A stretch of DNA of 41,151 nucleotides from Gloeomargarita sp. SKYB120 (GCA_025062155.1 JANXAM010000023.1:1-41151); one strand, 5' to 3'; numbered from the stretch's first letter, positions 27,725-37,209 are shown. The notes: generated by a model not told the origin, from the letters alone. Made by a program: numbers and translations.

Positions 27725-28255
27725 TCACCGTTGCCACCATTGCCACCAGCGTTTCTGGTTTTTTGGTGCTTGGGGCTGGGGATAGAAATCCAACAGCAAA
27801 ACCAAACGCCGCTCCTGGCCGCGATGCCAGACCTCGTGTTCCACCGTGTCATCGAAAACCAGGCACTTGCCCTCCTCCCAGGTTCTGATTTCATCGCCAA
27901 CCCGGATGGCGCAACCAGCGCAACCGGCCAATGCCAGGTGACAGCGCAGAACACCGTCGTTATAGCCGGTATGGGGAGCAATGTGTGTCCCCGGTTGCAG
28001 CGCCGAAAAACCCGCCGTCACTAGACCGGGAATATCCCGCACTAGGCGAGTGGTTTGGGGACAAAGGCGCGTATTACCAGCAATTTCGACGCCAAAGGCA
28101 AACAGGCCAAAAACTTCCCAACCCTTGTCGTAGAGATGCTTTTCCGGCCAGGCCAAAAATCGCTTATTTTCGAGCGCTAGCGCCTCGTCCCGGATCACCC
28201 GCCAGTTGGCTTCCAAAACCGCCGTAAAAGGAAAATCCTGCGGTCGCTTGAACAC
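27725..28255 (-). CDS. Aspartyl/asparaginyl beta-hydroxylase family protein
   Basis: It is a 2-oxoglutarate/Fe(II)-dependent dioxygenase-like cupin of 176 residues. The metal site is suggested by [20 protein letters not shown] (first His group) and [12 protein letters not shown] (second His). The conserved middle contains [18 protein letters not shown] and [15 protein letters not shown]. The substrate is unknown. The start codon is GTG at 28255, directly after AGGAG with no spacer. The preceding in-frame codon pair is GAG and a TAG stop, so no longer version exists. It is probably the first gene of the run leading to lpdA. Confidence 0.88.
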   Translation of the reverse strand: MFKRPQDFPFTAVLEANWRVIRDEALALENKRFLAWPEKHLYDKGWEVFGLFAFGVEIAGNTRLCPQTTRLVRDIPGLVTAGFSALQPGTHIAPHTGYNDGVLRCHLALAGCAGCAIRVGDEIRTWEEGKCLVFDDTVEHEVWHRGQERRLVLLLDFYPQPQAPKNQKRWWQWWQR

Positions 28256-28525
28256 CTCCTACCCTCGCAGCGCTCGCCCAACCAGGATGGTGATAGTTCT
28301 CCCCAGCGCCCGACCAATGCCACCGATACCCCCCATCTGGCCGAGCAATTGTACGAAAAACACAACTCAATGCCAGGCCTTGACGACTTCTGTGCCAATA
28401 CCTCTGCCGAAGCCGCGCATCTTTGGTGTCCTAATTGGCCCAAGGGGTCATTAATGCCCTGAACTGTGAACGCCAGGCAAGCAGGTCAGGCTAGAATGCT
28501 GTAGGAGCCAATATCCAACCGCGTC
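28256..28525. other. Intergenic region upstream of the aspH-like gene and the sdh cluster
   Basis: These 270 bases separate two divergent transcription units. On the minus strand a 34-codon frame from GTG 28363 to TAG 28259 encodes a Gly-rich hydrophobic peptide (FFVQLLGQMGGIGGIGRAL...). It has no ribosome-binding site and sits in the same frame as the downstream gene, so it may be chance. No RNA gene or strong terminator is seen. Confidence 0.35.
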
Positions 28526-28651
28526 ATGCAGCCCCAACGCCGGCGACCCTCCAACTTCCCCTATATCCGCTGGTTGGCCGTCCTTGGTCTGGCGTTTGTA
28601 CTAACGGTTGTCGCCACCGGGCGGGCCATTCTCGCAGGAGCTGGGCGATGA
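28526..28651 (+). CDS. Small single-helix membrane protein upstream of sdhC
   Basis: The ATG at 28526 opens a 41-codon frame encoding a basic start (MQPQRRRPSNFPYIRW), one strong membrane helix (about 15-35, WLAVLGLAFVLTVVATGRAI) and a short tail. Its TGA at 28649-28651 overlaps the sdhC ATG at 28648 as ATGA. The same coupling joins sdhC to sdhA. The positive-inside start and single helix look like a genuine small membrane protein, possibly a subunit or assembly partner of the succinate dehydrogenase anchor, but I recognise no family. It could instead be a leader whose translation feeds sdhC. Confidence 0.6.
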   Translation: MQPQRRRPSNFPYIRWLAVLGLAFVLTVVATGRAILAGAGR

Positions 28652-29298
28652 TGGTTCATTCAAGTGTGAGTGTGCCGTTCAACCGCCTGCTGCAGAAAGG
28701 GTTGATTGCCGTCTCAGGACTGGTTGGGGTAGGGTTTTTGCTATTTCACCTGGGGGGCAATTGGCTGCTGCTGGATGCGCCGGGGAAATATAACCAGCTA
28801 GCGGCGGCATTAACCAGCTGGCGGTGGTTGTTTCATAGCGTGGAAATTCTGTTGTTGCTGCTTTTATTGATCCATATTGGCTTGAGCATCCTAATTCGCC
28901 TGTATCAACGCCCCCTAGCACTGCGCTACCAACACCGCCCCCAGCACCGGCGCTGGCTAGTTTCCTCGACTTCCCGCTGGATGTTGTTCACCGGGCCACT
29001 GATTTTGTTATTTCTCATCGTGCATCTCCAGAATTTTCGTTTTCAGGGAGCAGAACGGAATTTGGAACATCTGGTGTACCAGTTGTTTCACTCACCGTTC
29101 TGGGTCGGTTTTTATGAATTGGCCTTGATCCCCTTGGGGTTGCACTTGGCACATGGGGTGGGGAGCGGCTTGCAATCCCTGGGTTTGGGTCATCCCAACC
29201 TAACTCCTTGGTTACCCCGGTTGAGCGTCCTGGTTGCGCTCCTGCTGGTTGCGGGGTATGCTCCCATTCCTATCGCTATTTATCTGCAATCGCGATGA
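28648..29298 (+). CDS. sdhC: Succinate dehydrogenase cytochrome b subunit (b558 type)
   Basis: The 216-residue protein has five membrane helices (about 18-45, 58-85, 110-130, 150-170 and 188-210), the layout of the single-anchor, di-heme SdhC of the Bacillus subtilis type. Candidate axial heme histidines are in [38 protein letters not shown] and [16 protein letters not shown]. It donates electrons to the quinone pool and anchors SdhA and SdhB. It is coupled by ATGA to both the upstream 41-codon ORF and sdhA downstream. No sdhB follows in this window. Confidence 0.88.
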   Translation: MMVHSSVSVPFNRLLQKGLIAVSGLVGVGFLLFHLGGNWLLLDAPGKYNQLAAALTSWRWLFHSVEILLLLLLLIHIGLSILIRLYQRPLALRYQHRPQHRRWLVSSTSRWMLFTGPLILLFLIVHLQNFRFQGAERNLEHLVYQLFHSPFWVGFYELALIPLGLHLAHGVGSGLQSLGLGHPNLTPWLPRLSVLVALLLVAGYAPIPIAIYLQSR

Positions 29299-31198
29299 TG
29301 TTTCCCCACAGCATTCCCATTCCGAGTGGCCCTTTGCCCCACAAGTGGGATGAATTCAAAAACCACTGTCGCCTAGTGAGTCCGGCCAATCGCCGCAAAT
29401 ACACGATTTTGGTGGTGGGCACCGGACTGGCGGGGGCTTCGGCGGCAGCTACGTTGGGCGAATTGGGGTACAACGTGGTGGTGTTTTGTTTACAAGACAC
29501 GCCCCGACGCGCCCACAGCATCGCCGCTCAGGGGGGATTAACGCTGCTAAAAACTACCAAAATGACGGGGACAGTGTCTGGCGCCTGTTCTACGACACGA
29601 TCAAGGGGGGCGATTTTCGCGCGCGGGAAGCCAACGTTTATCGCCTGGCCCAGGTGAGCACCCAGATCATTGACCACTGCGTGGCTCAAGGGGTGCCATT
29701 TGCGCGGGAGTACGGCGGGTTGCTAGCGAACCGGTCGTTTGGGGGCACTCAGGTGTCTCGCACGTTCTATGCGCGGGGGCAAACAGGTCAGCAGTTGCTC
29801 TTGGGGGCTTACGGAGCGTTGCTGCGCCAGGTTCATCGGGGCACGGTGACGCTCTTGCCGCGCCGGGAAATGATGGATTTGGTGCTCATCGGCGGCCAAG
29901 CGCGGGGCCTCATCGTGCGCAATCTGGTGACGGGGGAACTGGAGCGCTACGCGGGCCATGCGGTGGTGCTAGCTACCGGCGGCTATGGGAACATCTACTA
30001 CCTGTCCACCAACGCCAAGAGTGCCAACGCGTCGGCGGTCTGGCGCTGTCACAAGCGGGGAGCGTACCTGGCCAATCCCAGTTTCGTGCAAATTCACCCC
30101 ACCTGTATTCCAGCGACGGGGGAAGGCCAATCCAAGCTCACGCTGATGAGTGAAAGCCTGCGCAACGACGGGCGCATCTGGGTGCCGAAAATTCCTGGCG
30201 ACCCTCGCCCGCCCCACGCGATTCCCCCCGAAGAACGGGATTACTTTTTGGAGCGGCTCTACCCCCGCTACGGCAACCTGGTGCCACGGGATATTGGGTC
30301 GCGGGCCATCAAGCGTATCTGCGATGCAGGCTACGGCATTGGACGTTCGGTGTACTTAGATTTTCAGGACAAGTTGGCGCACAATCGCGCAGAAATTGAG
30401 CGCAAGTACGGCAATGTCTTTACCATGTACCAACGCATCACGGGCGAGAATCCCTACGAAACGCCCATGCGCATCTATCCAGCGGTGCATTATGTGATGG
30501 GGGGTCTGTGGGTGGACTATGGCTTGATGAGTACGATTCCAGGGTTGTTTGTGCTGGGAGAAGCCAATTTTTCGGACCACGGCGCCAACCGGTTGGGGGC
30601 CAGCGCGTTGATGCAAGGGTTGGCCGATGGGTATTTCATCTTGCCCTATACGCTGGGGCATTTCTTGGCTGGTTTCAAGCCCGACCCCCTGACCACCGAC
30701 ACTCCCGAATTTGTCCAGGCGCACCAGCAAGTGCGAGAGCGGCTGGAAGCGCTGCTGGCTATCCAGGGCAACACGACTGCCATGACGTTGCACCGGGAAT
30801 TGGGGCTGCTGCTGTGGGACCAGGTGGGGATGAGTCGTTCAGCCCAAGGGTTAAAGACGGCGCTGGAGAAAATCCGGGACCTGCGCAAGCGTTTCTGGGA
30901 GGAGGTGCGGGTGCCAGGGACGCTCACGGGCTGGAACCAAGCGCTGGAGTACGCAGGACGTGTGGCCGATTACTTAGAACTGGCGGAAGTGATGGTGTGG
31001 GATGCCCTGTTGCGGGAAGAATCCTGCGGGGCGCATTTTCGGGAGGAGTACCAGACGCCTGACGGCGAGCCACTGCGGGACGATGAACGCTTTTGCCATG
31101 TGGCGTTGTGGGAGTGGCGCGATGGCGAAACACCCGTGCGTCATGTGGAACCCTTGCAGTTTGAAGCCGTTCGGCCCAGCGTGCGAGATTATCGCTAG
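29295..31198 (+). pseudogene. sdhA: Succinate dehydrogenase flavoprotein subunit, frameshifted at a G run
   Basis: Translation from the ATG at 29295 gives [20 protein letters not shown] (FAD site) through the FAD-linked HSIAAQGG, then leaves frame at the six-G run 29531-29536. The sister frame continues [20 protein letters not shown] to the stop at 31198. Adding one base at the run gives a 634-residue protein of normal length for this SdhA type. It would have intact [16 protein letters not shown], the catalytic [10 protein letters not shown] and RDIGSRAI region, and the flavin-binding [20 protein letters not shown]. Apart from the single shift the gene looks undamaged. It may be a recent mutation, a base-calling slip in the G run, or phase variation or slippage. 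Confidence 0.88.
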
Positions 31199-31203
31199 TT
31201 TTC

Positions 31204-31212
31204 TGATACAAT
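31204..31212 (+). promoter_or_regulatory. Candidate extended -10 promoter element of leuB
   Basis: TGATACAAT, read as TGN plus TACAAT, lies 27 bases before the leuB ATG and directly after the sdhA stop. No clear -35 hexamer is present at the expected distance inside the end of sdhA, which fits an extended -10 promoter. GGGAGGGGG before the ATG can act as the ribosome-binding site. Confidence 0.4.
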
Positions 31213-31239
31213 CCCTGTGCCGACGTTGCGGGAGGGGGC

Positions 31240-32328
31240 ATGACCCGTCGTAGCTATCAAATCGCTGTGTTGCCAGGGGATGGCATTGGGCCAGAAATCA
31301 TGGCTGTGACCTTGACGGTTTTGGAGAAATTGGGGCAAAAGTTTGGCATTGATTTTGTGTTTCAAGAGGCTTTAATTGGTGGTGCAGCGATTGACCAGAT
31401 GGGCCAGCCCTTGCCTCCCGAAACCCTGGAATTATGCCGCTCCAGCGATGGGGTTTTACTGGGTGCCGTGGGGGGACCCCAATGGGACGAATTGCCCAGC
31501 CATTTGCGCCCAGAACAGGCGTTGTTGGGGCTGCGCTCGGGATTGGGGTTATTTGCTAATTTACGTCCGGCCAAGGTGTTTCCGGAACTGGTGAATGCTT
31601 CCCCTTTGAAGCCAGAAATTGTCAGCGGCGTGGATATTCTGGTGGTGCGGGAATTGACGGGGGGTGTTTATTTCGGACAACCTAAGGGCATTTTTACCAC
31701 CGAAACCGGCGAGCAGCGAGGTGTGAATACGATGGCCTACCGGGCGAGTGAAATTGACCGGATTGGGCGGGTAGCCTTTGCCGCAGCGCAAAAACGCCGG
31801 AAACAACTTTGCTCTGTAGATAAAGCCAACGTTTTAGAAGTCTCCCAACTGTGGCGGCAACGAATGAATTTACTTGCCCAAGCCTATCCAGACGTGACTC
31901 TCACCCATTTATATGTGGACAACGCAGCGATGCAGTTGATTCGCTGGCCTAAGCAGTTTGACGTCATTGTGACCGAAAACTTGTTTGGCGATATTTTGTC
32001 TGACGAAGCAGCAATGTTGACTGGCAGCATCGGGATGTTGCCGTCAGCCAGTTTGGGTGAAAGCGGGCCAGGCGTCTTTGAACCTGTGCACGGGAGCGCC
32101 CCAGACATTGCCGGTAAAGACATTGCCAATCCCCTGGCACAAATTCTGAGCGCTGCGATGCTCCTGCGTTACGGATTAAACGAGCCGGAGGCCGCCGATG
32201 CCCTGGAAACTGCCGTGTCCTGCGTTCTGCAGCAGGGGTATCGCACCAGCGACATCTATACGGAAGGCACCCAGCGCGTCGGGTGTCGAGCCATGGGCGA
32301 GCAGGTTGCCGCCGCACTTTCCGTATAA
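31240..32328 (+). CDS. leuB: 3-isopropylmalate dehydrogenase
   Basis: It oxidatively decarboxylates 3-isopropylmalate in leucine synthesis. The 362-residue enzyme has the N-terminal [20 protein letters not shown] and the substrate-binding arginines in [15 protein letters not shown]. The catalytic Tyr lies in [13 protein letters not shown], the Lys in [15 protein letters not shown], the metal Asp in [17 protein letters not shown], and the NAD-binding loop in [17 protein letters not shown]. The ATG at 31240 has a strong purine-rich ribosome-binding site. It stands alone after sdhA, with the rest of the leucine pathway elsewhere. Confidence 0.97.
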   Translation: MTRRSYQIAVLPGDGIGPEIMAVTLTVLEKLGQKFGIDFVFQEALIGGAAIDQMGQPLPPETLELCRSSDGVLLGAVGGPQWDELPSHLRPEQALLGLRSGLGLFANLRPAKVFPELVNASPLKPEIVSGVDILVVRELTGGVYFGQPKGIFTTETGEQRGVNTMAYRASEIDRIGRVAFAAAQKRRKQLCSVDKANVLEVSQLWRQRMNLLAQAYPDVTLTHLYVDNAAMQLIRWPKQFDVIVTENLFGDILSDEAAMLTGSIGMLPSASLGESGPGVFEPVHGSAPDIAGKDIANPLAQILSAAMLLRYGLNEPEAADALETAVSCVLQQGYRTSDIYTEGTQRVGCRAMGEQVAAALSV

Positions 32329-32420
32329 CCTGCCAAGATTTTACAAAGGTTTAACCCCTTCTTAGCCTGAAAAGGGCTGGGGCAGCTAAACTGGAGGTAC
32401 TCCGCGCCTGAGGTTGGCCT

Positions 32421-32648
32421 ATGTCTCCAGACACGACGGAACCGCCGGTTTTATTGGAGCCAGAAGCCCTGAAGGCTGCCCGCAGCGTTTATCGAGACTA
32501 CCAAGCTCGCCGCAGCTATAGACCCCTGGTGGGCGTGGCCGTTAACTGCGATACCTATCACACGACGCTGATTTTTTCTCGGAAACCGGTGCTCTTACCG
32601 TGTGAGTTTTTTGTGCCAGGACAGTTGTTGGGTGGAGAGGCAAGGTGA
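32421..32648 (+). CDS. Possible small or truncated protein, unknown
   Basis: This is a 75-codon frame with plausible codon use, beginning MSPDTTEPPVLLEPEALKAA with a helix-like stretch (ARSVYRDYQARRSYRPLVG) and two strand-like stretches after it. I do not recognise it. Its last 91 bases overlap the PD-(D/E)XK-like gene on the other strand, and its stop falls exactly where that protein's recognisable part ends. It may therefore be the broken 5' part of a longer gene cut by the arrival of the nuclease-like gene. Confidence 0.4.
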   Translation: MSPDTTEPPVLLEPEALKAARSVYRDYQARRSYRPLVGVAVNCDTYHTTLIFSRKPVLLPCEFFVPGQLLGGEAR

Positions 32649-33244
32649 ATTTCCTCACACTCCCGAAGGATGTAATTCAATCCCCCAAGTACGGTGGCCA
32701 TGTCGCTAAGCGCGTATAAAGAAGTTTCATAAACGGTGTTGTGGGTAGTGAGTCTGTAATACTTCCATCCTTCGCCGTTGGTTACCACCCCAAAAATATC
32801 AAAATCTTTGTTTGCCTGCCAGTTTTGCCATTGGCACACATGCATTTCTGTAAGACACTGGGCTAAACCCTGCAAGAAGTCATCCCGCTTCGCTTCCACG
32901 ACACAAACCATGGGGGTATCCAGATAGGCCTTATCTTCGGCAACGAGGTAGTCTACGACCCCTTGAAATTCGTTGCTTTCTAGGTTGACCCCCTTCCATA
33001 TCTTGAGCTTGGGAAATTCGGCAATGACTTCCAGCAAGATGGCATCAATGATTAATTTCCTGCTCTCTTCTGAGCTTTGGAGGTCAAAACGCTGCAATCG
33101 CTCGAAGTGCTGCTGCAAGAACTGGCTGGGGGACTTCGGAACGATGGGCAATTCCCAGGGTTGCAGGTGGGTAATGCCAAGACGCCGAAAGACCTCAGTG
33201 TAGGTGACGGTGGAAAAACTTTTTTTCTTGGATTTCAGCGTCAT
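32558..33244 (-). CDS. PD-(D/E)XK nuclease-like protein of unknown role
   Basis: The 228-residue product has a central motif GVVDYLVAEDKAYLDTPMVC followed by VVEAKRDD. This is the Asp ... Glu-X-Lys layout of PD-(D/E)XK nucleases, and is reminiscent of the N-terminal domain of type I restriction HsdR subunits. GLAQCLTEMHV is the helix commonly following. The C-terminal 29 residues (from HLASPPNNC) look non-conserved and are read from the complement of the small plus-strand ORF. There is no methylase or helicase next to it. Base composition is lower in GC than the flanks (32761-32820 has 27 G/C of 60). It starts 61 bases beyond the 3' end of tRNA-Phe, a common integration spot. Confidence 0.7.
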   Translation of the reverse strand: MTLKSKKKSFSTVTYTEVFRRLGITHLQPWELPIVPKSPSQFLQQHFERLQRFDLQSSEESRKLIIDAILLEVIAEFPKLKIWKGVNLESNEFQGVVDYLVAEDKAYLDTPMVCVVEAKRDDFLQGLAQCLTEMHVCQWQNWQANKDFDIFGVVTNGEGWKYYRLTTHNTVYETSLYALSDMATVLGGLNYILRECEEIHLASPPNNCPGTKNSHGKSTGFREKISVV

Positions 33245-33305
33245 GGTGTACGGGTAACTGCAATAGCGCTTCCCCTAGTGTAGGAAACCCGCAAACACCA
33301 CTTAG

Positions 33306-33378
33306 TGCCAGGAGCCAGACTTGAACTGGCGACACGGGGATTTTCAGTCCCCTGCTCTACCAACTGAGCTATCCCGGC
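33306..33378 (-). tRNA. tRNA-Phe (anticodon GAA)
   Basis: The 73-base minus-strand gene begins GCCGGGATAGCTCAG and ends TCCTGGCA. The acceptor stem GCCGGGA/TCCTGGC pairs with one G-U, and the discriminator is A. The D arm is AGCTCAGTTGGTAGAGC. The anticodon arm GGGGACTGAAAATCCCC holds GAA. The T arm contains GTTCAAGTC. The CCA is not encoded. It is divergent from ispH. Confidence 0.98.
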
Positions 33379-33455
33379 AGGCGATAAACCATTATAACCT
33401 ACCCCAAAGGGGGTCAACTCCATTATCATGCAGAGTGTAGTCATTCCCTAAACCC

Positions 33456-34697
33456 ATGGACCCCCGCACCCTCCGGCAAACGTTGCGTGATTCCGACCGT
33501 TACTTCCGCATGGGCTTCGGGCGAGAAGCGGAGGTTGAACCAGTTTTGCAAAAGGAGTACCAAAGCGCCCTGATCCAGCGCATCCGCAGCCAGGGCAACA
33601 CCCTGACCCAAGGAGACGTGACCATTCGCTTGGCGAGCGCCTTTGGGTTTTGCTGGGGGGTGGAACGAGCGATTGCCATGGCCTACGAAACCCGCCGCCA
33701 GTTTCCGGACGCCCGCATTTGGATCACTAACGAAATCATCCATAACCCGTCAGTGAACGAAAACCTGCGCCAGATGCAGATAGAATTTGTGCCGGTCGGC
33801 AAAGACGGCAAAAAAGATTTCAGCCCGGTAGAGCGGGGTTCTGTTGTGATTCTGCCGGCGTTTGGGGCCAGTGTTCAGGAAATGGAACTGCTTTATCAAA
33901 AAGAATGCATTATCGTAGATACGACGTGCCCCTGGGTGTCCAAGGTCTGGAATCGCGTGGGCAAGCACCGCAAGGGGGGCTACACCTCGATTATTCATGG
34001 CAAGTATCAGCACGAGGAAACGATTGCCACCAGTTCCCATGCGGAGCGATATTTGGTTGTGTTAAACCTGGAGGAGGCCCGCTATGTGGCCAATTACATC
34101 CTGCACGGGGGCAATAAAGAAGAATTCCTAGAAAAATTCCGCAATGCCTGCTCCCCTGGCTTTGACCCGGACAAGCACCTAGAGCGCATCGGCATTGCCA
34201 ACCAAACCACCATGCTCAAGGGGGAAACGGAGGCGATTGGCAAATTATTTGAACACACGATGTTGCAAAAGTATGGGCCAGTGAATTTGCATGAGCATTT
34301 CCTAAGTTTTAATACAATTTGTGATGCCACTCAGGAACGGCAAGATGCCATGTTTGAGCTGGTGAAACAGCCGTTGGATTTGATAGTGGTTATCGGCGGG
34401 TTTAATTCGTCGAATACAACCCATTTGCAAGAAATTGCCATTGAGCATGGGATTCCTTCCTACCACATTGACAGCGCCGACCGGATTGGGCCAGGCAACC
34501 GCGTGCAGCACAAACCTCTCGGTCCGGATTTGCATCGCCTAGAGGTGACCGAACCCTGGTTGCCCGAGGGACCCATTACCGTGGGCATTACCTCGGGAGC
34601 GTCCACGCCTGATAAGGTGGTGGCGGATGTGATTGAAAAAATCTTTGCCCTCAAGGGGGTAAGCGCCAACCCTGTTGCTGAAGCTGTTCCTGCTTAG
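33456..34697 (+). CDS. ispH: 4-hydroxy-3-methylbut-2-enyl diphosphate reductase
   Basis: It is the last enzyme of the plastid-type MEP isoprenoid pathway, with a 4Fe-4S cluster. The 413-residue length is the long cyanobacterial/plant form. The three cluster cysteines are in [33 protein letters not shown] and [13 protein letters not shown]. Substrate-binding residues are in [23 protein letters not shown] and [13 protein letters not shown]. The ATG at 33456 is clear. The 3' end overlaps purE by 47 bases on the other strand. Confidence 0.97.
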   Translation: MDPRTLRQTLRDSDRYFRMGFGREAEVEPVLQKEYQSALIQRIRSQGNTLTQGDVTIRLASAFGFCWGVERAIAMAYETRRQFPDARIWITNEIIHNPSVNENLRQMQIEFVPVGKDGKKDFSPVERGSVVILPAFGASVQEMELLYQKECIIVDTTCPWVSKVWNRVGKHRKGGYTSIIHGKYQHEETIATSSHAERYLVVLNLEEARYVANYILHGGNKEEFLEKFRNACSPGFDPDKHLERIGIANQTTMLKGETEAIGKLFEHTMLQKYGPVNLHEHFLSFNTICDATQERQDAMFELVKQPLDLIVVIGGFNSSNTTHLQEIAIEHGIPSYHIDSADRIGPGNRVQHKPLGPDLHRLEVTEPWLPEGPITVGITSGASTPDKVVADVIEKIFALKGVSANPVAEAVPA

Positions 34698-35154
34698 CAA
34701 GGACCTGCTGGCTCAAAGCTTGCCGATAGTCCTGGACCCGGCGTAGGAGTGCAGGGTCGTGACTGGCGAGGATTTGCACAGCAAGCAACCCAGCGTTGGT
34801 GCCATTGCCAATGGCGACGGTGGCGACAGGAATCCCCTTGGGCATTTGCACGATAGAGTACAGAGCATCCAACCCCTGCAGATGCGCGGTGGGAATCGGC
34901 ACGCCAATCACCGGTAAGGGGGTCAAGGCCGCGACCATGCCAGGTAAATGGGCGGCTCCGCCAGCGCCAGCAATAATCACCCGCAAGCCCCGCTCATGGG
35001 CCGATTCGGCGTAAGTGACCATGCGGTGGGGGGTGCGATGGGCCGAGACAATCGCCAGTTCGTAGGGCACGTCAAAGTCAGCGCATACCTGGGCGGCCTG
35101 CTGCATCACCGGCAAATCCGAATCGCTGCCCATAATGATCCCAACCTGTGGCAC
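34651..35154 (-). CDS. purE: N5-carboxyaminoimidazole ribonucleotide mutase PurE
   Basis: It catalyses the carboxylate shift in purine synthesis. The motifs are [53 protein letters not shown] and [19 protein letters not shown], all diagnostic. Two starts are possible. The GTG at 35154 has GAGG six bases upstream and gives the usual length of 167 residues. The ATG at 35199 would add 15 non-conserved residues and would overlap the start of the divergent DUF4359 gene at the same CATG. I prefer the GTG. A still longer open frame to 35298 is unlikely. Confidence 0.93.
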   Translation of the reverse strand: MPQVGIIMGSDSDLPVMQQAAQVCADFDVPYELAIVSAHRTPHRMVTYAESAHERGLRVIIAGAGGAAHLPGMVAALTPLPVIGVPIPTAHLQGLDALYSIVQMPKGIPVATVAIGNGTNAGLLAVQILASHDPALLRRVQDYRQALSQQVLAKQEQLQQQGWRLPP

Positions 35155-35197
35155 TTGGTTCCTCAACGCAGCGTCTTCATCATACTGGATTGGTAGC

Positions 35198-35605
35198 ATG
35201 GGTCTGACGGGCGTGCAGGGAAATCCAGCGGTGGTCAAGGTCGGTTGGGGCGTATTAGCAACTGTGGGACTTGCCGCAGTGGGGTTGGCGGTCACCAATC
35301 CGTCGGAGCAACAGTTTCTGGAATACGCCTACAACACGCTGCGACAAGAACTGTGCCCCCGTTTGCCGGAAATGCTCAAGGAAGCCAGGCAGGAAGACAA
35401 ACTGCTGCAATTTTTCACGCCTTACTTGCAGCAATCCTGTAGCGAGCTGCTGTTAGCTCTCAAGGAGCCGACCAAGGAATTTCTCCGCCGCAATACGAAA
35501 GTACAAAATTACCTGGTGTTTAGCATCTATACGACGGATTTGTTTGGCACTCGTTATCGCACCCTGGGCGTTGCTCGCCAGTTGATCACCATCCCACCGC
35601 AGTAG
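35198..35605 (+). CDS. DUF4359 family protein
   Basis: This is a 135-residue cyanobacterial protein with an N-terminal hydrophobic helix (about 14-33, [20 protein letters not shown]) and then the family's [21 protein letters not shown], and the C-terminal [20 protein letters not shown] and RQLITIPP. It is probably membrane-anchored or exported, with the soluble part outside the cytoplasm. Function is unknown. The ATG at 35198 is the first good start. It is followed by the TIGR02652 gene after 39 bases. Confidence 0.85.
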   Translation: MGLTGVQGNPAVVKVGWGVLATVGLAAVGLAVTNPSEQQFLEYAYNTLRQELCPRLPEMLKEARQEDKLLQFFTPYLQQSCSELLLALKEPTKEFLRRNTKVQNYLVFSIYTTDLFGTRYRTLGVARQLITIPPQ

Positions 35606-35644
35606 CCCGCTACAATGGCAGTAAAGGCGAGAGAATGAGTACCG

Positions 35645-36148
35645 GTGGTGGCACCCAGTTGGCAATATCCCATCTTTGGCCCGGAGATTCCCTGCCCCCA
35701 TTGCCGGCAGATGATTCCGGCGTTGACGTTGACGGATACCTATTTGTGTCCGCGTCACGGGGCGTTTGAAGCCAACCCAGAGACGGGGGAACTGGTGCAT
35801 TTGCAATCGGGACGACGCTGGCGCCAGTGGCAACAACAGTGGTACCGGCAACACACCCACCCGGACGGCATTCGCTTTGAAATTCACGAAGCCCTGGACC
35901 AGCTCTACAGCCAGGGGTACCGGGCGACGAAAGTGACGATTGCCCAGCGCTATCAGGAGTTAATGACGGGATACCTAGAAAAAACCACTCGCCCAGGGGA
36001 AGATGGCTGTCACTATCGCCTGTACGGGTTGCCAGTGGTCTTTAGTCCTCACCCCAGCGAAGACCCCTGCTGGGAAGTGATTAACTTTGTCCTAGACAAG
36101 GAACCAGGGACGCCGGTGCGGTATCCCTACCTGCGGTTGTTTGATTAA
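35645..36148 (+). CDS. TIGR02652 family conserved cyanobacterial protein (zinc-ribbon-like)
   Basis: The 167-residue product begins with [20 protein letters not shown] and [20 protein letters not shown], a CPHC...CPRH arrangement that suggests zinc binding. [20 protein letters not shown] and [20 protein letters not shown] follow. These blocks match the cyanobacterium-specific TIGR02652 family as I remember it. Function is unknown. The start is GTG (35645, or 35648). The nearby ATG at 35635 is out of frame. The TAA stop shares TTAA with the stop of the convergent thrC. Confidence 0.88.
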   Translation: MVAPSWQYPIFGPEIPCPHCRQMIPALTLTDTYLCPRHGAFEANPETGELVHLQSGRRWRQWQQQWYRQHTHPDGIRFEIHEALDQLYSQGYRATKVTIAQRYQELMTGYLEKTTRPGEDGCHYRLYGLPVVFSPHPSEDPCWEVINFVLDKEPGTPVRYPYLRLFD

Positions 36149-37206
36149 TGCTCCAACCCCATCGCCTGCGCTAGGGCTGTACGTTCCGGGGGAATGCCTT
36201 GGGTGAGATGGTGTGCATCGCTGTGCAGGGCGTTATCCGGGTCCTTTAACCCATTGCCAGTAAGGACACAGACGATAGTGGCGCCTTCAGGAATCTGGTC
36301 TTGCAGGTGAAACAAACCCGCAACCGATGCTGCGCTTGCTGGTTCACAGAAAATGCCCTCTTCCCGCGCCAGCAGATGATACGCCTGCAAAATTTCCTGG
36401 TCGCTGACGGCGTAAAATCCCCCTTGACTGGCGTCCCGCACGGCTAGAGCGCTTTGCCAATTCACCGGGTTACCAATGCGAATGGCGGTGGCGATGGTTT
36501 CCGGGTGTTCAATCGGGGTTCCCCGCACCAGGGGAGCTGCGCCCGCCGCCTGAAACCCAAACATCCGGGGTAGGGTTTGACATTTCCCGTGCTGTAGGTA
36601 CTGGCAAAACCCCATCCAGTAGGCGGTGATATTGCCCGCGTTGCCCACCGGGATACATAACCAATCCGGCGCCCGCCCCAGTTGGTCCACCACCTCAAAC
36701 GCCGCCGTTTTTTGGCCCTCTAAACGATAGGGATTGAGTGAATTCACCAGGGTAATCGGGTAGTGCTCGGCCAATTCCCGCACCAGCGCTAGGGCCTGGT
36801 CAAAGTTGCCTTGAATCGCCAGCACCTGCGCCCCGTACATCAACGCCTGGGCCAGTTTCCCCAGGGCCACATATCCATCGGGAATCAGTACAAACGCTTT
36901 CATTCCGGCGCGGCGGGCATAGGCGGCAGCAGATGCGGATGTATTGCCCGTGCTGGCGCAAATCACCGCTTGGGAGCCCTGTTCTTTCGCCTTGCTGATG
37001 GCCACCGTCATGCCCCGGTCTTTGAAACTACCGGTGGGATTCAGGCCGTCAAATTTCACCCACACCTGCACGTCTTTTTTACCTAAGTAACTGCTGATGC
37101 GGGGGACTGGAATCAAGGGTGTGTTGCCCTCATACAACGTGACCACCGGCGTGCGTTCGGTGACGGGCAAATACTCGCGGTAACCATGAATCAAGCCTTG
37201 CCACAT
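36145..37206 (-). CDS. thrC: Threonine synthase
   Basis: It is a PLP enzyme converting phosphohomoserine to threonine. In the 353-residue product the PLP lysine is Lys62 in [13 protein letters not shown]. The phosphate-binding [18 protein letters not shown] and the [15 protein letters not shown] loop are present, along with [18 protein letters not shown] and the C-terminal [12 protein letters not shown]. The ATG at 37206 lies three bases after the tldD stop, so the two are cotranscribed. Confidence 0.96.
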   Translation of the reverse strand: MWQGLIHGYREYLPVTERTPVVTLYEGNTPLIPVPRISSYLGKKDVQVWVKFDGLNPTGSFKDRGMTVAISKAKEQGSQAVICASTGNTSASAAAYARRAGMKAFVLIPDGYVALGKLAQALMYGAQVLAIQGNFDQALALVRELAEHYPITLVNSLNPYRLEGQKTAAFEVVDQLGRAPDWLCIPVGNAGNITAYWMGFCQYLQHGKCQTLPRMFGFQAAGAAPLVRGTPIEHPETIATAIRIGNPVNWQSALAVRDASQGGFYAVSDQEILQAYHLLAREEGIFCEPASAASVAGLFHLQDQIPEGATIVCVLTGNGLKDPDNALHSDAHHLTQGIPPERTALAQAMGLEH

Positions 37207-37209
37207 GGG

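Noticed and set aside
29208-29657. 149-codon ORF as a stand-alone flavoprotein
   Set aside because: It begins inside sdhC, and after the G run its sequence is out of frame; it is the 5' part of sdhA.
32340-32400. Possible terminator after leuB (CCCTT/AAGGG near 32356-32381)
   Set aside because: The stem is short, the loop long and no T tail follows.
33241-33444. 67-codon minus-strand ORF with an AQLVEQGTENPRVASSSLAP segment
   Set aside because: This is the well-known false translation of a tRNA gene; it covers tRNA-Phe.
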